Below the pieces are notes generated by a model, which had not been told where the DNA came from, did not search any database, and saw only the letters and a program-made list of their open reading frames with translations. Both the position numbers and the translations under genes were made by a program. From assembly GCF_019455385.1 (NCBI RefSeq), contig NZ_JACOFR010000001.1, positions 1-64,000 of the forward strand: DNA of 64,000 nucleotides, written 5' to 3'. Below, piece after piece: positions 54,743 to 64,000 of the stretch. This stretch comes from Bradyrhizobium sp. BR 10289 (GTDB taxonomy: Bacteria > Pseudomonadota > Alphaproteobacteria > Rhizobiales > Xanthobacteraceae). Position 1 is the first letter of the stretch, and the number at the start of each line of letters is the position of its first letter.

Positions 54743-54863
54743 ACGGTCTTCGCGGATATCTGCCATGAGGTGTGCCGAGTTGGGTTGAGGCCCGATCTCG
54801 GCTATATCGCCCTGTGCCGGCGGCACCGCGCCAACAGCGGCCGCCAATCTGGGAGAGAACGCC

Positions 54864-55583
54864 GTGACTGATAAAGCGACCGGGCCGCTGCCCGCTTCCG
54901 TCCTCGACGCGCTGGGCCGCTACGACACCCCGACGATCTGCAATGCGATGGAGGTCGTGGCGCCCGAGCGCCGCCTGATCGGCTACACCACCAAGCCGCT
55001 GGTTTGCCCGTTCCCGGACCTGCCGCCGATGGTCGGCTATGCCCGCACGGTCGCGATCCGCTCGGTGCTGAAGTCGTCGCTGCCGGCTGAAGAGCAGTCC
55101 AGGCGCCGCATCGAATATTACGAATATGTCGGCACCGGCCATGGTCCGCGCATCTCGGTGATCCAGGACATCGACGGTCCCGACGTCGGCTACGGCGCGT
55201 TCTGGGGCGAGGTGCAGAGCAACGTGCACAAGGCGCTCGGCTGCCTCGGCGTCATCACTGACGGCTCGATCCGCGACATCCCGCAATGGGCGCCGGGCTT
55301 CCAGGCGCTGGCCGGCTCGATCGGCCCGTCGCATGCCTGGGTGCACGCCGAGAGTTTTGGCGGCGAGGTGCGCGTCGCCGGCATGACCGTGAGGTCCGAT
55401 GATCTCATTCATGCCGACCAGCACGGCGCCATCGTGATCCCGCTCGACATTGCCGCCAAGCTTCCGGAGGCTGCCGAACTCTGCGGCCGCCGCGAAACGC
55501 CGATCCTCGAGATCGCCCGCAGCCCCGACTTCTCGCTGGAGAAGCTGAAGGCCGCACTGAAGCGCTCGGCGGAGATCCACTAA
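54864..55583 (+). CDS. RraA family protein
   Basis: A 239-residue protein of the RraA fold, which includes 4-hydroxy-4-methyl-2-oxoglutarate aldolases and regulators of RNase E. It opens LDALGRYDTPTICNAMEVV; the metal/substrate block is CLGVITDGSIRDIPQWAPGF and the C-terminal block is DLIHADQHGAIVIP. The Arg-Asp pair in IRDI is the aldolase signature, so a small-molecule lyase role is more likely than RNase control. It is 16 bases upstream of an SDR gene and may share a pathway with it. Confidence 0.88.
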   Translation: MTDKATGPLPASVLDALGRYDTPTICNAMEVVAPERRLIGYTTKPLVCPFPDLPPMVGYARTVAIRSVLKSSLPAEEQSRRRIEYYEYVGTGHGPRISVIQDIDGPDVGYGAFWGEVQSNVHKALGCLGVITDGSIRDIPQWAPGFQALAGSIGPSHAWVHAESFGGEVRVAGMTVRSDDLIHADQHGAIVIPLDIAAKLPEAAELCGRRETPILEIARSPDFSLEKLKAALKRSAEIH

Positions 55584-55599
55584 CCCTGGAGCGAACGCC

Positions 55600-56424
55600 A
55601 TGGACATGCGCGGCAAGACGGTGCTGATCACGGGGTCGACCGATGGTGTCGGGCGCTATGTTGCCACCCGCCTTGCCGCCGAAGGCGCGAACGTGCTGAT
55701 CCATGGCCGGAGCGCTGCGCGCGCAAAGGCGCTGATCGACGAGATCGCGAAGGATGGCCATGCTGCGCCGACCTTCTATCAGGCCGATCTATCGTCGATG
55801 GCAGGCACGCGCGAGCTTGCGGCGGCTGTGATCCGCGATCACGACCGCCTGGACGTCTTCGTCAGCAACGCCGGCATCGGCTCGCAGAATGACGGGCCGC
55901 AACGGCAGGAGAGCCGTGACGGTCACGAACTGCGCTTTGCCGTGAACTATCTCTCGGGTTTCCTGCTCGCTCATCTGCTATTGCCAATGTTGAAAGCCGC
56001 CGCACCTTCACGCATCGTCAACGTCGCCTCGCTCGGCCAGCATCCGATCGATTTCGACGACGTCGTGATCACGAAGGGCTACAGCGGCTCGCGCGCCTAC
56101 GCGCAGAGCAAGCTGTCGCAGATCATGTTCACGATCGATCTCGCGGAGCAATTGAGGAGCGACCGGATCACCGTGAACGCGCTGCATCCGGCGACCTACA
56201 TGAACACCACGATGGTGCGCGCCGGCGGCATTGCGCCGATGTCGACAGTGGAGCAGGGCGGCGCGGCGATCCTGCATCTGGTCGAAGGCGACGACGTGGC
56301 CGGGAAGAGCGGCCTGTTCTTCAACGGCATGAACGAGGCGCGCGCCAATCCGCAGGCCTATGATGCCGATGCGCGCAGCCGCCTGCGCGCGCTCAGCCTG
56401 GAGCTGGCAGGCCTGTCGTCCTGA
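55600..56424 (+). CDS. Short-chain dehydrogenase/reductase
   Basis: An SDR oxidoreductase of 274 residues. The cofactor motif is ITGSTDGVGRYVATRL, NAG appears in VSNAGIGSQND, the catalytic serine is in VNVASLGQHP and the Tyr-Lys pair in AYAQSKLSQIM. The charged R after the second strand (HGRSAAR) favours NADP. It resembles retinol-dehydrogenase-like SDRs. The substrate is unknown. Confidence 0.9.
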   Translation: MDMRGKTVLITGSTDGVGRYVATRLAAEGANVLIHGRSAARAKALIDEIAKDGHAAPTFYQADLSSMAGTRELAAAVIRDHDRLDVFVSNAGIGSQNDGPQRQESRDGHELRFAVNYLSGFLLAHLLLPMLKAAAPSRIVNVASLGQHPIDFDDVVITKGYSGSRAYAQSKLSQIMFTIDLAEQLRSDRITVNALHPATYMNTTMVRAGGIAPMSTVEQGGAAILHLVEGDDVAGKSGLFFNGMNEARANPQAYDADARSRLRALSLELAGLSS

Positions 56425-56635
56425 CGGCCTCCTTTATGGTTAGCAAAGCCTTGAGATTCCTGTCGCGGAACGGCAAAGCCGCCGTGCTTTGAGGCACGCG
56501 CGCCGCTCCGTCGCGGCAACCGAACTTAACCTTTACGCGGCTTTAAGGTCGCCTCTCTAGGGTTTCCGATGCGGTTCGGGTTGGGCCGCACCATCGGCCA
56601 GGATGGCCGTTGTTGCGTTCGCGTTGGAGTCTCCC

Positions 56636-57409
56636 ATGGATATTATGACAGGCGTCGGGCTTGTGGGCGGCTTGGCTGTTATCGTGCTCATGGTGTTCAT
56701 GGGCGGCGATCTCGGCATGTTCCTCAGCGACCATGCGGCGATCATCATCTTTGGTGGCTCGGGCGCCGCGACCATGATCCGCTTTCCACTCTCCGTGCTG
56801 GTGCACGGCCTGCCGCTCGGCATGAAGTTCGCGTTCACAATGAGCCGGCTGTCGGCACACGACCTCGTGGACGAACTCGCCCGCATCGCCGAAATCGCCC
56901 GCAAGCAGGGTCCGGTCGGCCTGGAAAAGGTCGAGACCGACGAGCCGTTCCTCGCTAAGGGCATTCGCTACGTCGCCGACGGCTACGACCTCGATTTCAT
57001 CCGGGACAATCTGGAGCGCGACCGCGACAATTTCCTGTTGCACCTCAACGAAGGCAGCAAGATCTACCGCGCCGTCGGCGACTGCGCGCCTGCGTTCGGC
57101 ATGATCGGAACGCTGATCGGCATGGTGCAGATGTTCTCGAACATGTCGGATCCCTCGAAGCTCGGCCCGTTCATGGCGACCGCTCTGCTCGCAACGCTCT
57201 ACGGTGCGCTCGTCGCGAACCTGCTCTGCCTGCCGATCGCCGACAAGCTGCACACCAAGCTGATCGACGAGGAAACCAACCGCACGCTGATCATCGACGG
57301 CATTCTGATGATCCGCGACTCCAAGAGCCCGACTTTGGTGCGCGAAATGCTGCTGGCCTATCTGCCCGAGAAGCACCGTCACGCCGAAGGCGAGCCGGTT
57401 CCGGCTTGA
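56636..57409 (+). CDS. MotA/PomA-family flagellar motor stator protein
   Basis: Inner-membrane stator subunit (257 residues) that couples ion flow to flagellar rotation. It has four membrane segments; the fourth region reads GDCAPAFGMIGTLIGMVQMF, the family signature with a conserved proline. The cytoplasmic loop has the charged RDNLERDRDNF stretch that interacts with FliG. The PomA-like start MDIMTGVGLVGG at ATG 56636 is chosen over 56603. motB follows 23 bases later. No other flagellar gene lies in the window. Confidence 0.9.
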   Translation: MDIMTGVGLVGGLAVIVLMVFMGGDLGMFLSDHAAIIIFGGSGAATMIRFPLSVLVHGLPLGMKFAFTMSRLSAHDLVDELARIAEIARKQGPVGLEKVETDEPFLAKGIRYVADGYDLDFIRDNLERDRDNFLLHLNEGSKIYRAVGDCAPAFGMIGTLIGMVQMFSNMSDPSKLGPFMATALLATLYGALVANLLCLPIADKLHTKLIDEETNRTLIIDGILMIRDSKSPTLVREMLLAYLPEKHRHAEGEPVPA

Positions 57410-57432
57410 TGCCGGACACCGGGATCTGAGCG

Positions 57433-58260
57433 ATGGCAAAGAAAAAGCGCGAGGAAGCACACGGCGGCCATGGCTGGTTCGTGACATTTGCGGATCTCAT
57501 GGCGCTGTTGCTGGCGTTCTTCGTGATGCTGGTCGCGTTCTCGACCCAGGACGCCAACAAGTTGAAGATCGTCGCAGGCTCCATGCGCGAGGCCTTCGGT
57601 GTCCAGAGCGAAGCGCGCTACTCCGGCATCGTCGAATCCGACGGCCTGCCGACGCGCCCGCGGCTGAAAAACGTCGATCACATCCAGCCCGAGGAGGCCT
57701 CCAACACGCCGACGCCGGACCAGGAGGATCGCGACAAGACGTCGGGCGCGAAGATCAAGATCGACCGCAATTTTGCGCTCGCCGCGGCCTCGCTGCGCCA
57801 GGCGCTGCAGGACATGCCGGAACTGACCGAGATGTCCAAGCACATCATGTTCGAGGAGACCAAGCAGGGCCTCAATCTCGAGATCGTCGACCAGGACGGC
57901 CGTTCGATGTTCGCCGACGGCTCCAAGGTGCCGCTTGATCGCACCCGCCGCCTGATCGAGAAGCTTGCGATTCCGCTGAAAGCGACGCCGCTCCGCGTCT
58001 CCATCGCCGGCCATACCGCGGCCGGCTTCGTTCCGACCCGCAGCGACTACGGCGCCTTCGACCTGTCGGCCGACCGCGCCAACGCCGTGCGCCAGATCCT
58101 GGAGCGGGAGGGCCTGCCGGCCTCCCACATCTTCGCCGTCGCCGGCAAGGCGGACACCCAGCCGCTGTTTCCGGACGATCCCTCGCTCGCCGCCAACCGA
58201 CGCGTGACCATCACCCTGATGCGCGAAGATCCGCCGCTGCCGCCGAATCTGAAGCCGTAA
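57433..58260 (+). CDS. MotB-family flagellar motor stator protein (OmpA domain)
   Basis: Stator partner of 275 residues. One membrane segment (about 15-38, HGWFVTFADLMALLLAFFVM) contains the proton-carrying aspartate D21. A linker follows, then the OmpA-like peptidoglycan-binding domain with LRVSIAGHTAA, FDLSADRANAVRQIL and ANRRVTITLMR. It completes a stator complex with the upstream MotA. Confidence 0.92.
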   Translation: MAKKKREEAHGGHGWFVTFADLMALLLAFFVMLVAFSTQDANKLKIVAGSMREAFGVQSEARYSGIVESDGLPTRPRLKNVDHIQPEEASNTPTPDQEDRDKTSGAKIKIDRNFALAAASLRQALQDMPELTEMSKHIMFEETKQGLNLEIVDQDGRSMFADGSKVPLDRTRRLIEKLAIPLKATPLRVSIAGHTAAGFVPTRSDYGAFDLSADRANAVRQILEREGLPASHIFAVAGKADTQPLFPDDPSLAANRRVTITLMREDPPLPPNLKP

Positions 58261-58432
58261 CCCCCTTGCGCTACCATCTTACCTGAGGCATCAGTCGCGC
58301 AGGCGACGTGCGTGGCCGCGCCGTCACAGCATCCGTCTCCGCGCCTGCTAAGGTGGGGTGCCGATTGACAGGCGCGCCGGAAGCGTCAAAAGGCGCCGGA
58401 TCAAATTCAGGGACGAAGCGTTTTCCACCTTC

Positions 58433-60331
58433 ATGACGGCGAGCATCACACAGGCCGAGACCCAGGAAGGGCCGGTCACCTCGGGTTTTTGGGCGCTCAC
58501 GCTCGGGAGCATCGGCGTCGTTTTCGGCGACATCGGCACCTCGCCGCTCTACGCATTCCACGAGGCTGTCCGGGGCGCAGCGCATGGCGAGCCTCTGACG
58601 CGGGCCATGGTGCTCGGCGTGCTCTCGCTGATCCTGTGGGCCCTCCTGATCGTCGTCACCGCCAAATACGTGCTGCTGCTGCTGCGCGCCGACAACAACG
58701 GGGAGGGCGGCACGCTCTCGCTGATGGCGCTCGGCCAGCGCGCGCTCGGGCGCCGAAGCTGGTTCCTGCTCGCGCTCGGCGTCGTCGGCGCCTCCATGTT
58801 CATCGGCGATTCCATGATCACCCCGGCGATCTCGGTGCTGTCGGCGGTCGAAGGCCTCAAGCTCGCGACGCCCGCGTTGGAGCACTACGTCGTACCGCTC
58901 ACCGTCATCATCCTGGTGTTGTTGTTCGCAGTGCAGAGCAAGGGCACGGCGCTGGTGGCCTCGGCCTTCGGGCCGGTGATGGTGGTCTGGTTCACCGTTC
59001 TTGCGGTGATGGGCGCCGTTCACATCGCCGATGATCCGTCCGTGCTCGCCGCGATCAATCCGTATTACGCGCTGCAATTCCTGCTGTCGCACGGCACCAT
59101 CGGCCTCGTGACGCTGGGCGCCGTATTCCTGGCAGTGACCGGCGGTGAAGCGCTCTACGCCGATCTCGGTCATTTCGGCCGCAAGCCGATCCAGTCGGCC
59201 TGGATGTTCTTCGTGCTGCCTGCGCTGCTGATCAACTATTTCGGGCAGGGCGCGTTGGTGCTGTCCGATCCGGGCGCAATCGAGCATTCGTTCTACCGCA
59301 TGGTGCCGGAGCATCTGGTGCTGCCGCTGGTCGGGCTCGCCACCGCCGCGACCGTGATCGCGAGCCAGGCCGTGATCACCGGCGCCTATTCGCTGGTCTA
59401 TCAGGCCGTGCAGCTCGGCCTGCTGCCGCGCTTCGAGGTCCGCTACACCTCCGAGACCCACGCCGGGCAGATCTATCTGCCGCGCGTCAATCGCCTGCTG
59501 CTGATCGGCGTGATGCTGTTGGTGCTGCTGTTCCACACCCCCAGCAATCTCGCGTCGGCCTATGGCATCGCGGTGTCCACCACCATGGTCGCCGACGGCG
59601 TCATGGGTTTTGTCGTGATCTGGAAGTTGTGGAACTGGCGTGCGGCGACGGCTGCCGCGGTGATCATGCCCTTCGTCGTCGTCGACATCAGCTTCTTCAG
59701 CGCCAATCTCCTCAAGCTGCTCGAGGGCGCATGGGTGCCATTGCTGTTCGGCGCGGCCATGGCCGGGACGATCTGGACCTGGCGCAAGGGGACCGGCATC
59801 CTGCTGCAGAAGACGCGCCGGATCGAGGTGCCGCTGGACGATCTGATCCGGAGCCTCGAGAAGCGCTCGCCGCACATCGTCAAGGGCACCGCGGTGTTCC
59901 TAACCAGCGATCCCGCCTTTGTCCCGACCGCGCTGCTGCACAACCTCAAGCACAACAAGGTGCTGCACGAGCACAACGTGATCCTGACCATCGAGACCGC
60001 GCACACGCCGCGGGTCGATCTGTCCGAGCGGTTCCGGATGGAGAAGATCAGCGACAAGTTCTTCAAGGTCCGGCTGCGCTTCGGCTTCATGGAGCAGCCG
60101 AACGTGCCCAAGGCGCTCGCCATCGCGCGCAAGCAGGGCTGGCAGTTCGACATCATGTCGACATCGTTCTTCGTGTCGCGGAGATCGCTGAAGGCCTCGG
60201 CGCAGTCGGGCATGCCGCTCTGGCAGGACCATCTGTTCATCGCGCTGAGCCGGTCCGCGAACGACGCGACCGACTATTTCCAGATTCCCACCGGGCGGGT
60301 GGTTGAAGTCGGGACTCAGGTCACCATCTAA
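58433..60331 (+). CDS. kup: Potassium transporter Kup (first of two)
   Basis: Kup/HAK-type K+ uptake protein (632 residues), probably K+/H+ symport. About twelve membrane segments open with [19 protein letters not shown]; other blocks are [58 protein letters not shown] and [14 protein letters not shown] soluble C-terminus ends [13 protein letters not shown] 58433 (MTASITQ) is the start. The next gene is a close paralogue. Confidence 0.95.
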   Translation: MTASITQAETQEGPVTSGFWALTLGSIGVVFGDIGTSPLYAFHEAVRGAAHGEPLTRAMVLGVLSLILWALLIVVTAKYVLLLLRADNNGEGGTLSLMALGQRALGRRSWFLLALGVVGASMFIGDSMITPAISVLSAVEGLKLATPALEHYVVPLTVIILVLLFAVQSKGTALVASAFGPVMVVWFTVLAVMGAVHIADDPSVLAAINPYYALQFLLSHGTIGLVTLGAVFLAVTGGEALYADLGHFGRKPIQSAWMFFVLPALLINYFGQGALVLSDPGAIEHSFYRMVPEHLVLPLVGLATAATVIASQAVITGAYSLVYQAVQLGLLPRFEVRYTSETHAGQIYLPRVNRLLLIGVMLLVLLFHTPSNLASAYGIAVSTTMVADGVMGFVVIWKLWNWRAATAAAVIMPFVVVDISFFSANLLKLLEGAWVPLLFGAAMAGTIWTWRKGTGILLQKTRRIEVPLDDLIRSLEKRSPHIVKGTAVFLTSDPAFVPTALLHNLKHNKVLHEHNVILTIETAHTPRVDLSERFRMEKISDKFFKVRLRFGFMEQPNVPKALAIARKQGWQFDIMSTSFFVSRRSLKASAQSGMPLWQDHLFIALSRSANDATDYFQIPTGRVVEVGTQVTI

Positions 60332-60470
60332 ACGCAATTGGTGGAACCATGCAGATTTGCATGCCTAGGGCCCGAAATCGGTCTAGGCTATGCCGGTAGC
60401 GCAGGACTATAAGCCGCGCGCCCTTCCGCCATTGTGCAGTGAAGCATTTTAGAGGCCATCAGGCTCTCCC

Positions 60471-62399
60471 ATGACAAGTGACGTAGCAGTTCCCGCCCCG
60501 GAAACGGCGGCGGCCAATGGGCATGGCGACGCCCACACCACGGCCGCTTTCGGCGCGTTGACGCTCGGCAGCATCGGCGTCGTCTATGGCGATATCGGCA
60601 CCAGCCCGCTCTACGCGTTCCGCGAGGCGGTGATGGCGGCCTCAGGGGCGGAGGGTGCCCCGACGCCGGCGGCCATCCTGGGCGTGGCTTCCCTGATCCT
60701 CTGGGCGCTGATCGTCGTGGTGACGCTGAAATACGTCGTGATCCTGCTCCGCGCCGACAACAATGGCGAGGGCGGTACGCTGGCGCTGATGGCACTGGCC
60801 CAGCGGGCGGTCGGCACCCGTGGGGCGACCATCGTGCTGCTCGGCATCATCTCGGGCGCGCTGTTCTACGGCGATGCCGTGATCACGCCCGCGCTCTCGG
60901 TGCTGTCCGCGATCGAAGGCATGAAGGATGTCACGTTGCGGTTCGAGCCCTATATCGTGCCGCTGACCGTGATCATCCTGGTCTGCCTGTTCGCCGTCCA
61001 GTCACGCGGCACGGCGCGCGTTGCGGCGTTCTTCGGTCCGATCATGTGCGTGTGGTTCGCGGTCCTCGCGATCGCGGCGATCCACCCCATTATCCAGCAC
61101 CCGCAGATCCTGTACGCGCTGAACCCGTTCTACGCCGTGTCCTTCATGCTCCACCACGGCATCATCGGCTTCGTGACGCTGGGCGCGGTGTTCCTGGCGG
61201 TTACCGGCGCCGAGGCGCTTTATGCGGACCTCGGCCATTTCGGCAAGCGGCCGATCCAGACCGCCTGGCTGTTCATCGTGCTGCCGTCGCTGGCGCTGAA
61301 CTATCTGGGGCAGGGCGCGCTCGTGCTCGGCGATCCCGGCGCGATCGAGAGCCCGTTCTTTCAGCTGTTTCCGCAGGGCTGGATCCGCGGCGGCATGGTC
61401 GTGCTCGCGACCGCCGCGACCGTCATCGCCAGCCAGGCCGTCATCACCGGCGCCTATTCGCTGACCCGCCAGGCGATCCAGCTTGGCCTCCTGCCGCGCT
61501 TTGAAATTCGCCATACGTCTGAAGCCCATTCCGGCCAGATCTTCATCCCGCGCATCAACCAGCTGCTGCTGGTTGCGGTGGTGCTGCTGGTGCTGCTGTT
61601 CCGCTCCTCCAGTGCGCTGGCCTCGGCCTATGGCATCTCGGTTACCGGCACCATGGTGGTCACGGCGATGATGGGCTTTGTCGTGATCTGGAAGGTCTGG
61701 CGGTGGTCGCCGTTCGCGGCCGCGGCCCTGATCACGCCATTCCTGTTCCTCGATCTGACGTTCCTCGCCGCCAATTTGCTCAAGGTGTTCGAGGGCGGCT
61801 GGGTGCCGCTGGCGCTCGGTGCGCTCATGATCATCCTGATGTATACGTGGCGGCGCGGCAGCCGGCTCTTGTTCGAGAAGTCGCGCAAGCTCGAATTTCC
61901 GCTCGCCGACCTCGTCGCCATGCTGGAGAAGCGGCCGCCGCAGCGGGTGCCTGGAACGGCCGTGTTCCTGACCTCCGACCCGCTCAGCGCGCCGACCGCG
62001 CTGATGCACAGTCTGAAGCACTACAAGGTGCTGCACGAGAAGAACGTCATTCTCACCATCGAGACCGCGCAGACCCCGCGGATCGATCCGGCCGAGCGGG
62101 TCAAGCTGGAGCAGATCTCGCCGACCTTCTCCAAGGTGACGCTGAAGTTCGGCTTCATGGAATCGCCCAACGTGCCGAAGGCCCTCGCCATCGCCCGCAA
62201 GCTGGGCTGGCAGTTCGACATCATGTCGACCTCGTTCTTCCTGTCGCGCCGGGCCCTCAAGCCGGCCGCCCATTCCGGCATGCCGCGCTGGCAGGACCGC
62301 CTGTTCATCTCACTCAGCCGCTCCGCCAACGACGCCACCGACTATTTCCAGATCCCCTCGGGGCGCGTCGTCGAGGTCGGCACCCAGGTGACGATCTAG
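60471..62399 (+). CDS. kup: Potassium transporter Kup (second of two)
   Basis: Second Kup protein (642 residues), 139 bases after the first. It shares nearly all long blocks, for example [88 protein letters not shown] and the same C-terminus [10 protein letters not shown]. The differences cluster in loops. The tandem pair is a gene duplication, perhaps with different affinities. The intergenic gap contains no clear terminator. Confidence 0.95.
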   Translation: MTSDVAVPAPETAAANGHGDAHTTAAFGALTLGSIGVVYGDIGTSPLYAFREAVMAASGAEGAPTPAAILGVASLILWALIVVVTLKYVVILLRADNNGEGGTLALMALAQRAVGTRGATIVLLGIISGALFYGDAVITPALSVLSAIEGMKDVTLRFEPYIVPLTVIILVCLFAVQSRGTARVAAFFGPIMCVWFAVLAIAAIHPIIQHPQILYALNPFYAVSFMLHHGIIGFVTLGAVFLAVTGAEALYADLGHFGKRPIQTAWLFIVLPSLALNYLGQGALVLGDPGAIESPFFQLFPQGWIRGGMVVLATAATVIASQAVITGAYSLTRQAIQLGLLPRFEIRHTSEAHSGQIFIPRINQLLLVAVVLLVLLFRSSSALASAYGISVTGTMVVTAMMGFVVIWKVWRWSPFAAAALITPFLFLDLTFLAANLLKVFEGGWVPLALGALMIILMYTWRRGSRLLFEKSRKLEFPLADLVAMLEKRPPQRVPGTAVFLTSDPLSAPTALMHSLKHYKVLHEKNVILTIETAQTPRIDPAERVKLEQISPTFSKVTLKFGFMESPNVPKALAIARKLGWQFDIMSTSFFLSRRALKPAAHSGMPRWQDRLFISLSRSANDATDYFQIPSGRVVEVGTQVTI

Positions 62400-62557
62400 G
62401 CCCAGGCTTCAAAGCAGGCTTCAAGTCGCTGCGATTTAGCTTTAACTTGCGCAAGGCAGCTCAAGCCTTTGTAGCGCTTGATTTTCGTCGGGCGAGAGGC
62501 GAGGTTGCCGCCCGCCGGGATCGCCCCGGCCGGTGACTTGCGACGTTGGAGGATGAA

Positions 62558-62884
62558 GTGGCGCATCAAGTACAGGATCTGACCCCGGACGAGGTTTCCA
62601 AGGGCGTCGCGGAAGGCCGCTATCTCCTGGTCGACGTGCGCGAGCCGAACGAGGTCGAGGCCGAGGCCTATCCCTATGGCGTCGTCGTGCCGCTGTCGAC
62701 CTTCGATCCCAAGGCGATCCCGGATCCCGCCGGCAAGGAGGTCGTGTTCGCCTGCCGCTCCGGCAAGCGCTCCGTGACCGCTTCGCTCGCGGCGCAGGCG
62801 GCGGGCCTGCCTTACGACAAGCATCTGGCCGGCGGCATGCTCGGCTGGAAGGCGGCCGGGCTGCCCAGCAAGGTCGGCGGCTAA
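62558..62884 (+). CDS. Rhodanese-like domain protein
   Basis: A single rhodanese domain of 108 residues. The catalytic cysteine is C66 in VFACRSGKRSVTA, a six-residue loop typical of sulfurtransferases. LVDVREPNEVEAEAYPYGV is the N-terminal signature. GTG 62558 with GGAGG 5 bases upstream is chosen; the frame opens at TTG 62546. It lies 7 bases before the aminotransferase, so may be co-transcribed. Confidence 0.9.
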   Translation: MAHQVQDLTPDEVSKGVAEGRYLLVDVREPNEVEAEAYPYGVVVPLSTFDPKAIPDPAGKEVVFACRSGKRSVTASLAAQAAGLPYDKHLAGGMLGWKAAGLPSKVGG

Positions 62885-62891
62885 GCTCGCG

Positions 62892-64000
62892 ATGACCAAG
62901 AGCTCTTCGCTGAACAAGGTCTTCGCCGACCTTCCGGTCACCATCTTCGAGGCGATGTCGCAGGCTGCCCGCGACAATGCCGCCATCAATCTCGGCCAGG
63001 GTTTTCCCGATGATCCCGGCCCCGAGGACATCCGCCGCGCCGCGGCCGACGCCTCGCTGAACGGCTACAACCAGTACCCCTCAATGATGGGCCTGCCGGA
63101 ACTGCGCCAGGCGATCGCGACCCATTACGGCCACTGGCACGGGCTGAAGCTCGATCCGATGAGCGAGGTGATGGTGACCTCCGGCGGCACCGAGGCGCTG
63201 ACCTCGGCGATCCTCGCGGTGGTCCAGCCCGGCGACGAGGTGGTCTGCTTCCAGCCGGTCTACGATTCCTATCTGCCGATCATCCGCCAGGCCGGCGGCA
63301 TTCCGCGCCTGGTTCGTCTCGAGCCGCCGCACTGGCGCTTGAACGAGGACATGCTGAAAAGCGTGTTCAATTCAAAGACCAAGGCGGTGCTGTTCAACAA
63401 TCCCTTGAATCCTTCGGCGGTGGTCTATCCGCGCGAGGACCTCGAACTGCTCGCACGCTACTGCCAGGAGTTCGACGTCATCGCGATCTGCGATGAGGTC
63501 TGGGAGCACGTCACCTTCGACGAGCACAAGCACATCCCGCTGATCACCATCCCCGGCATGCGCGAGCGCACCATCAAGGTCGGCTCGGCCGGAAAAATCT
63601 TCTCGCTGACGGGCTGGAAGATCGGCTTCGTCTGTGCGGCGCCGCCGCTGCTGCGGGTGGCGGCCAAGGTGCACCAGTTCCTGACCTTCACCACCGCGCC
63701 GAACCTGCAGGCCGCCGTCGCCTACGGCCTCGGCAAGTCCGACGACTACTTCCTGTCGATGCGCAAGGATCTGACGCGGAGCAGGGACCGCCTGACCAAG
63801 GGGCTGGAGAGCCTCGGCTTCCCCGTGCTGAAGTCGCAAGGCACCTACTTCCTCACCGTCGACCTGTCGCCGCTCGGACTCAACGAGAGCGACACCGAGT
63901 TCTGCTGGCGCATCGTGAAGGACTACAAGGTCGCGGCGATCCCGGTCTCGGCGTTCTACGAGCAGGACCCGGTGACCTCAGTGGTGCGCTTCTGCTTTGC
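62892..64000 (+). CDS. PLP-dependent aminotransferase, class I/II (cut at window end)
   Basis: A fold-type I aminotransferase, 369 residues visible, with the 3' end outside the window. The PLP lysine is K235 in GSAGKIFSLTGWKIGF; other landmarks are QYPSMMGLPELRQAI, SGGTEALTSAILA, FNNPLNPSAVV and CDEVWEHVTFD. The SAGKIFSLTGWKIG motif and length resemble kynurenine/glutamine-type and methionine-type aminotransferases. The amino donor is not known. Confidence 0.92.
   Translation, partial: MTKSSSLNKVFADLPVTIFEAMSQAARDNAAINLGQGFPDDPGPEDIRRAAADASLNGYNQYPSMMGLPELRQAIATHYGHWHGLKLDPMSEVMVTSGGTEALTSAILAVVQPGDEVVCFQPVYDSYLPIIRQAGGIPRLVRLEPPHWRLNEDMLKSVFNSKTKAVLFNNPLNPSAVVYPREDLELLARYCQEFDVIAICDEVWEHVTFDEHKHIPLITIPGMRERTIKVGSAGKIFSLTGWKIGFVCAAPPLLRVAAKVHQFLTFTTAPNLQAAVAYGLGKSDDYFLSMRKDLTRSRDRLTKGLESLGFPVLKSQGTYFLTVDLSPLGLNESDTEFCWRIVKDYKVAAIPVSAFYEQDPVTSVVRFCF

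Noticed and set aside
58271..59875. Long open frame opposite kup
   Set aside because: Antisense shadow, extreme Gln/His/Arg composition, no recognisable motif.
1..64000. CRISPR arrays, rRNA and tRNA genes
   Set aside because: No regularly spaced repeats with unique spacers and no convincing cloverleaf or rRNA sequence seen by eye; a covariance search would be decisive for tRNA.
1..64000. Prophage, transposon or integrative island
   Set aside because: No integrase, transposase, attachment duplication or phage structural gene. The excisionase-like HTH at 35505 stands alone.

Overview
This window looks like a stretch of chromosome from a Bradyrhizobium-type alphaproteobacterium. That is an inference from the high GC content, the family-level look of nearly every protein, and short intergenic palindromic repeats of the kind common in that group. 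I see about 64 protein genes, no rRNA or tRNA gene, no CRISPR array, and no integrase, transposase or plasmid gene. It reads as core and catabolic chromosome, not an island.

Layout: 1-4.9 kb holds a YunG-like gene (apparently frameshifted), a GNAT acetyltransferase, and a leftward group of acyl-CoA dehydrogenase, glutathione S-transferase and PlsY acyltransferase. 4.9-8 kb has a TauE/SafE exporter, a clear hairpin terminator and an OmpR-type two-component pair. 8.1-16.3 kb looks like a catabolic block: two tandem TRAP permease pairs (no binding protein), a LysR regulator, and a divergent 3-hydroxyisobutyrate-dehydrogenase-like enzyme with an aldehyde dehydrogenase. A P450 and moaA follow, then a lipoprotein and phosphoglycolate phosphatase, then a rpiA-DUF2059-glutathione reductase run (20-23 kb).

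23.2-30.8 kb is redox and small-molecule chemistry: a bicupin protein, a zinc-ribbon microprotein, a glutamate-cysteine-ligase-type enzyme paired with a class II amidotransferase, NhaA, a redoxin, and a MOSC / flavin reductase / ferredoxin fusion. 31.3-33.3 kb is a tightly packed TerB - small membrane protein - TerC - YqhA cassette. 33.3-39 kb carries regulators (AraC, LysR, an unassigned DNA-binding protein, a ModE-like one-component regulator) and a second aldehyde dehydrogenase with a perfect GntR-like operator in its leader.

39.6-49.8 kb is mostly housekeeping metabolism: a frameshifted alpha/beta hydrolase, class II DAHP synthase - dgkA - nadE, a DUF2865 protein, and cysS - GNAT - citramalate synthase. 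49.9-64 kb contains a VOC protein, a LOG hydrolase, an Atm1-type ABC exporter, psd-pssA (phosphatidylethanolamine synthesis), an RraA-like aldolase and SDR, motA-motB, two tandem kup potassium transporters, a rhodanese, and an aminotransferase cut by the window end.

The least routine observations are two single-base frameshifts, each at a run of four G where five would restore a long reading frame; the TerB/TerC/YqhA cassette; the MOSC-reductase-ferredoxin fusion; the ligase/amidotransferase pair; the TRAP permeases without a binding protein; and a histidine kinase whose last 13 codons come from an intergenic repeat.
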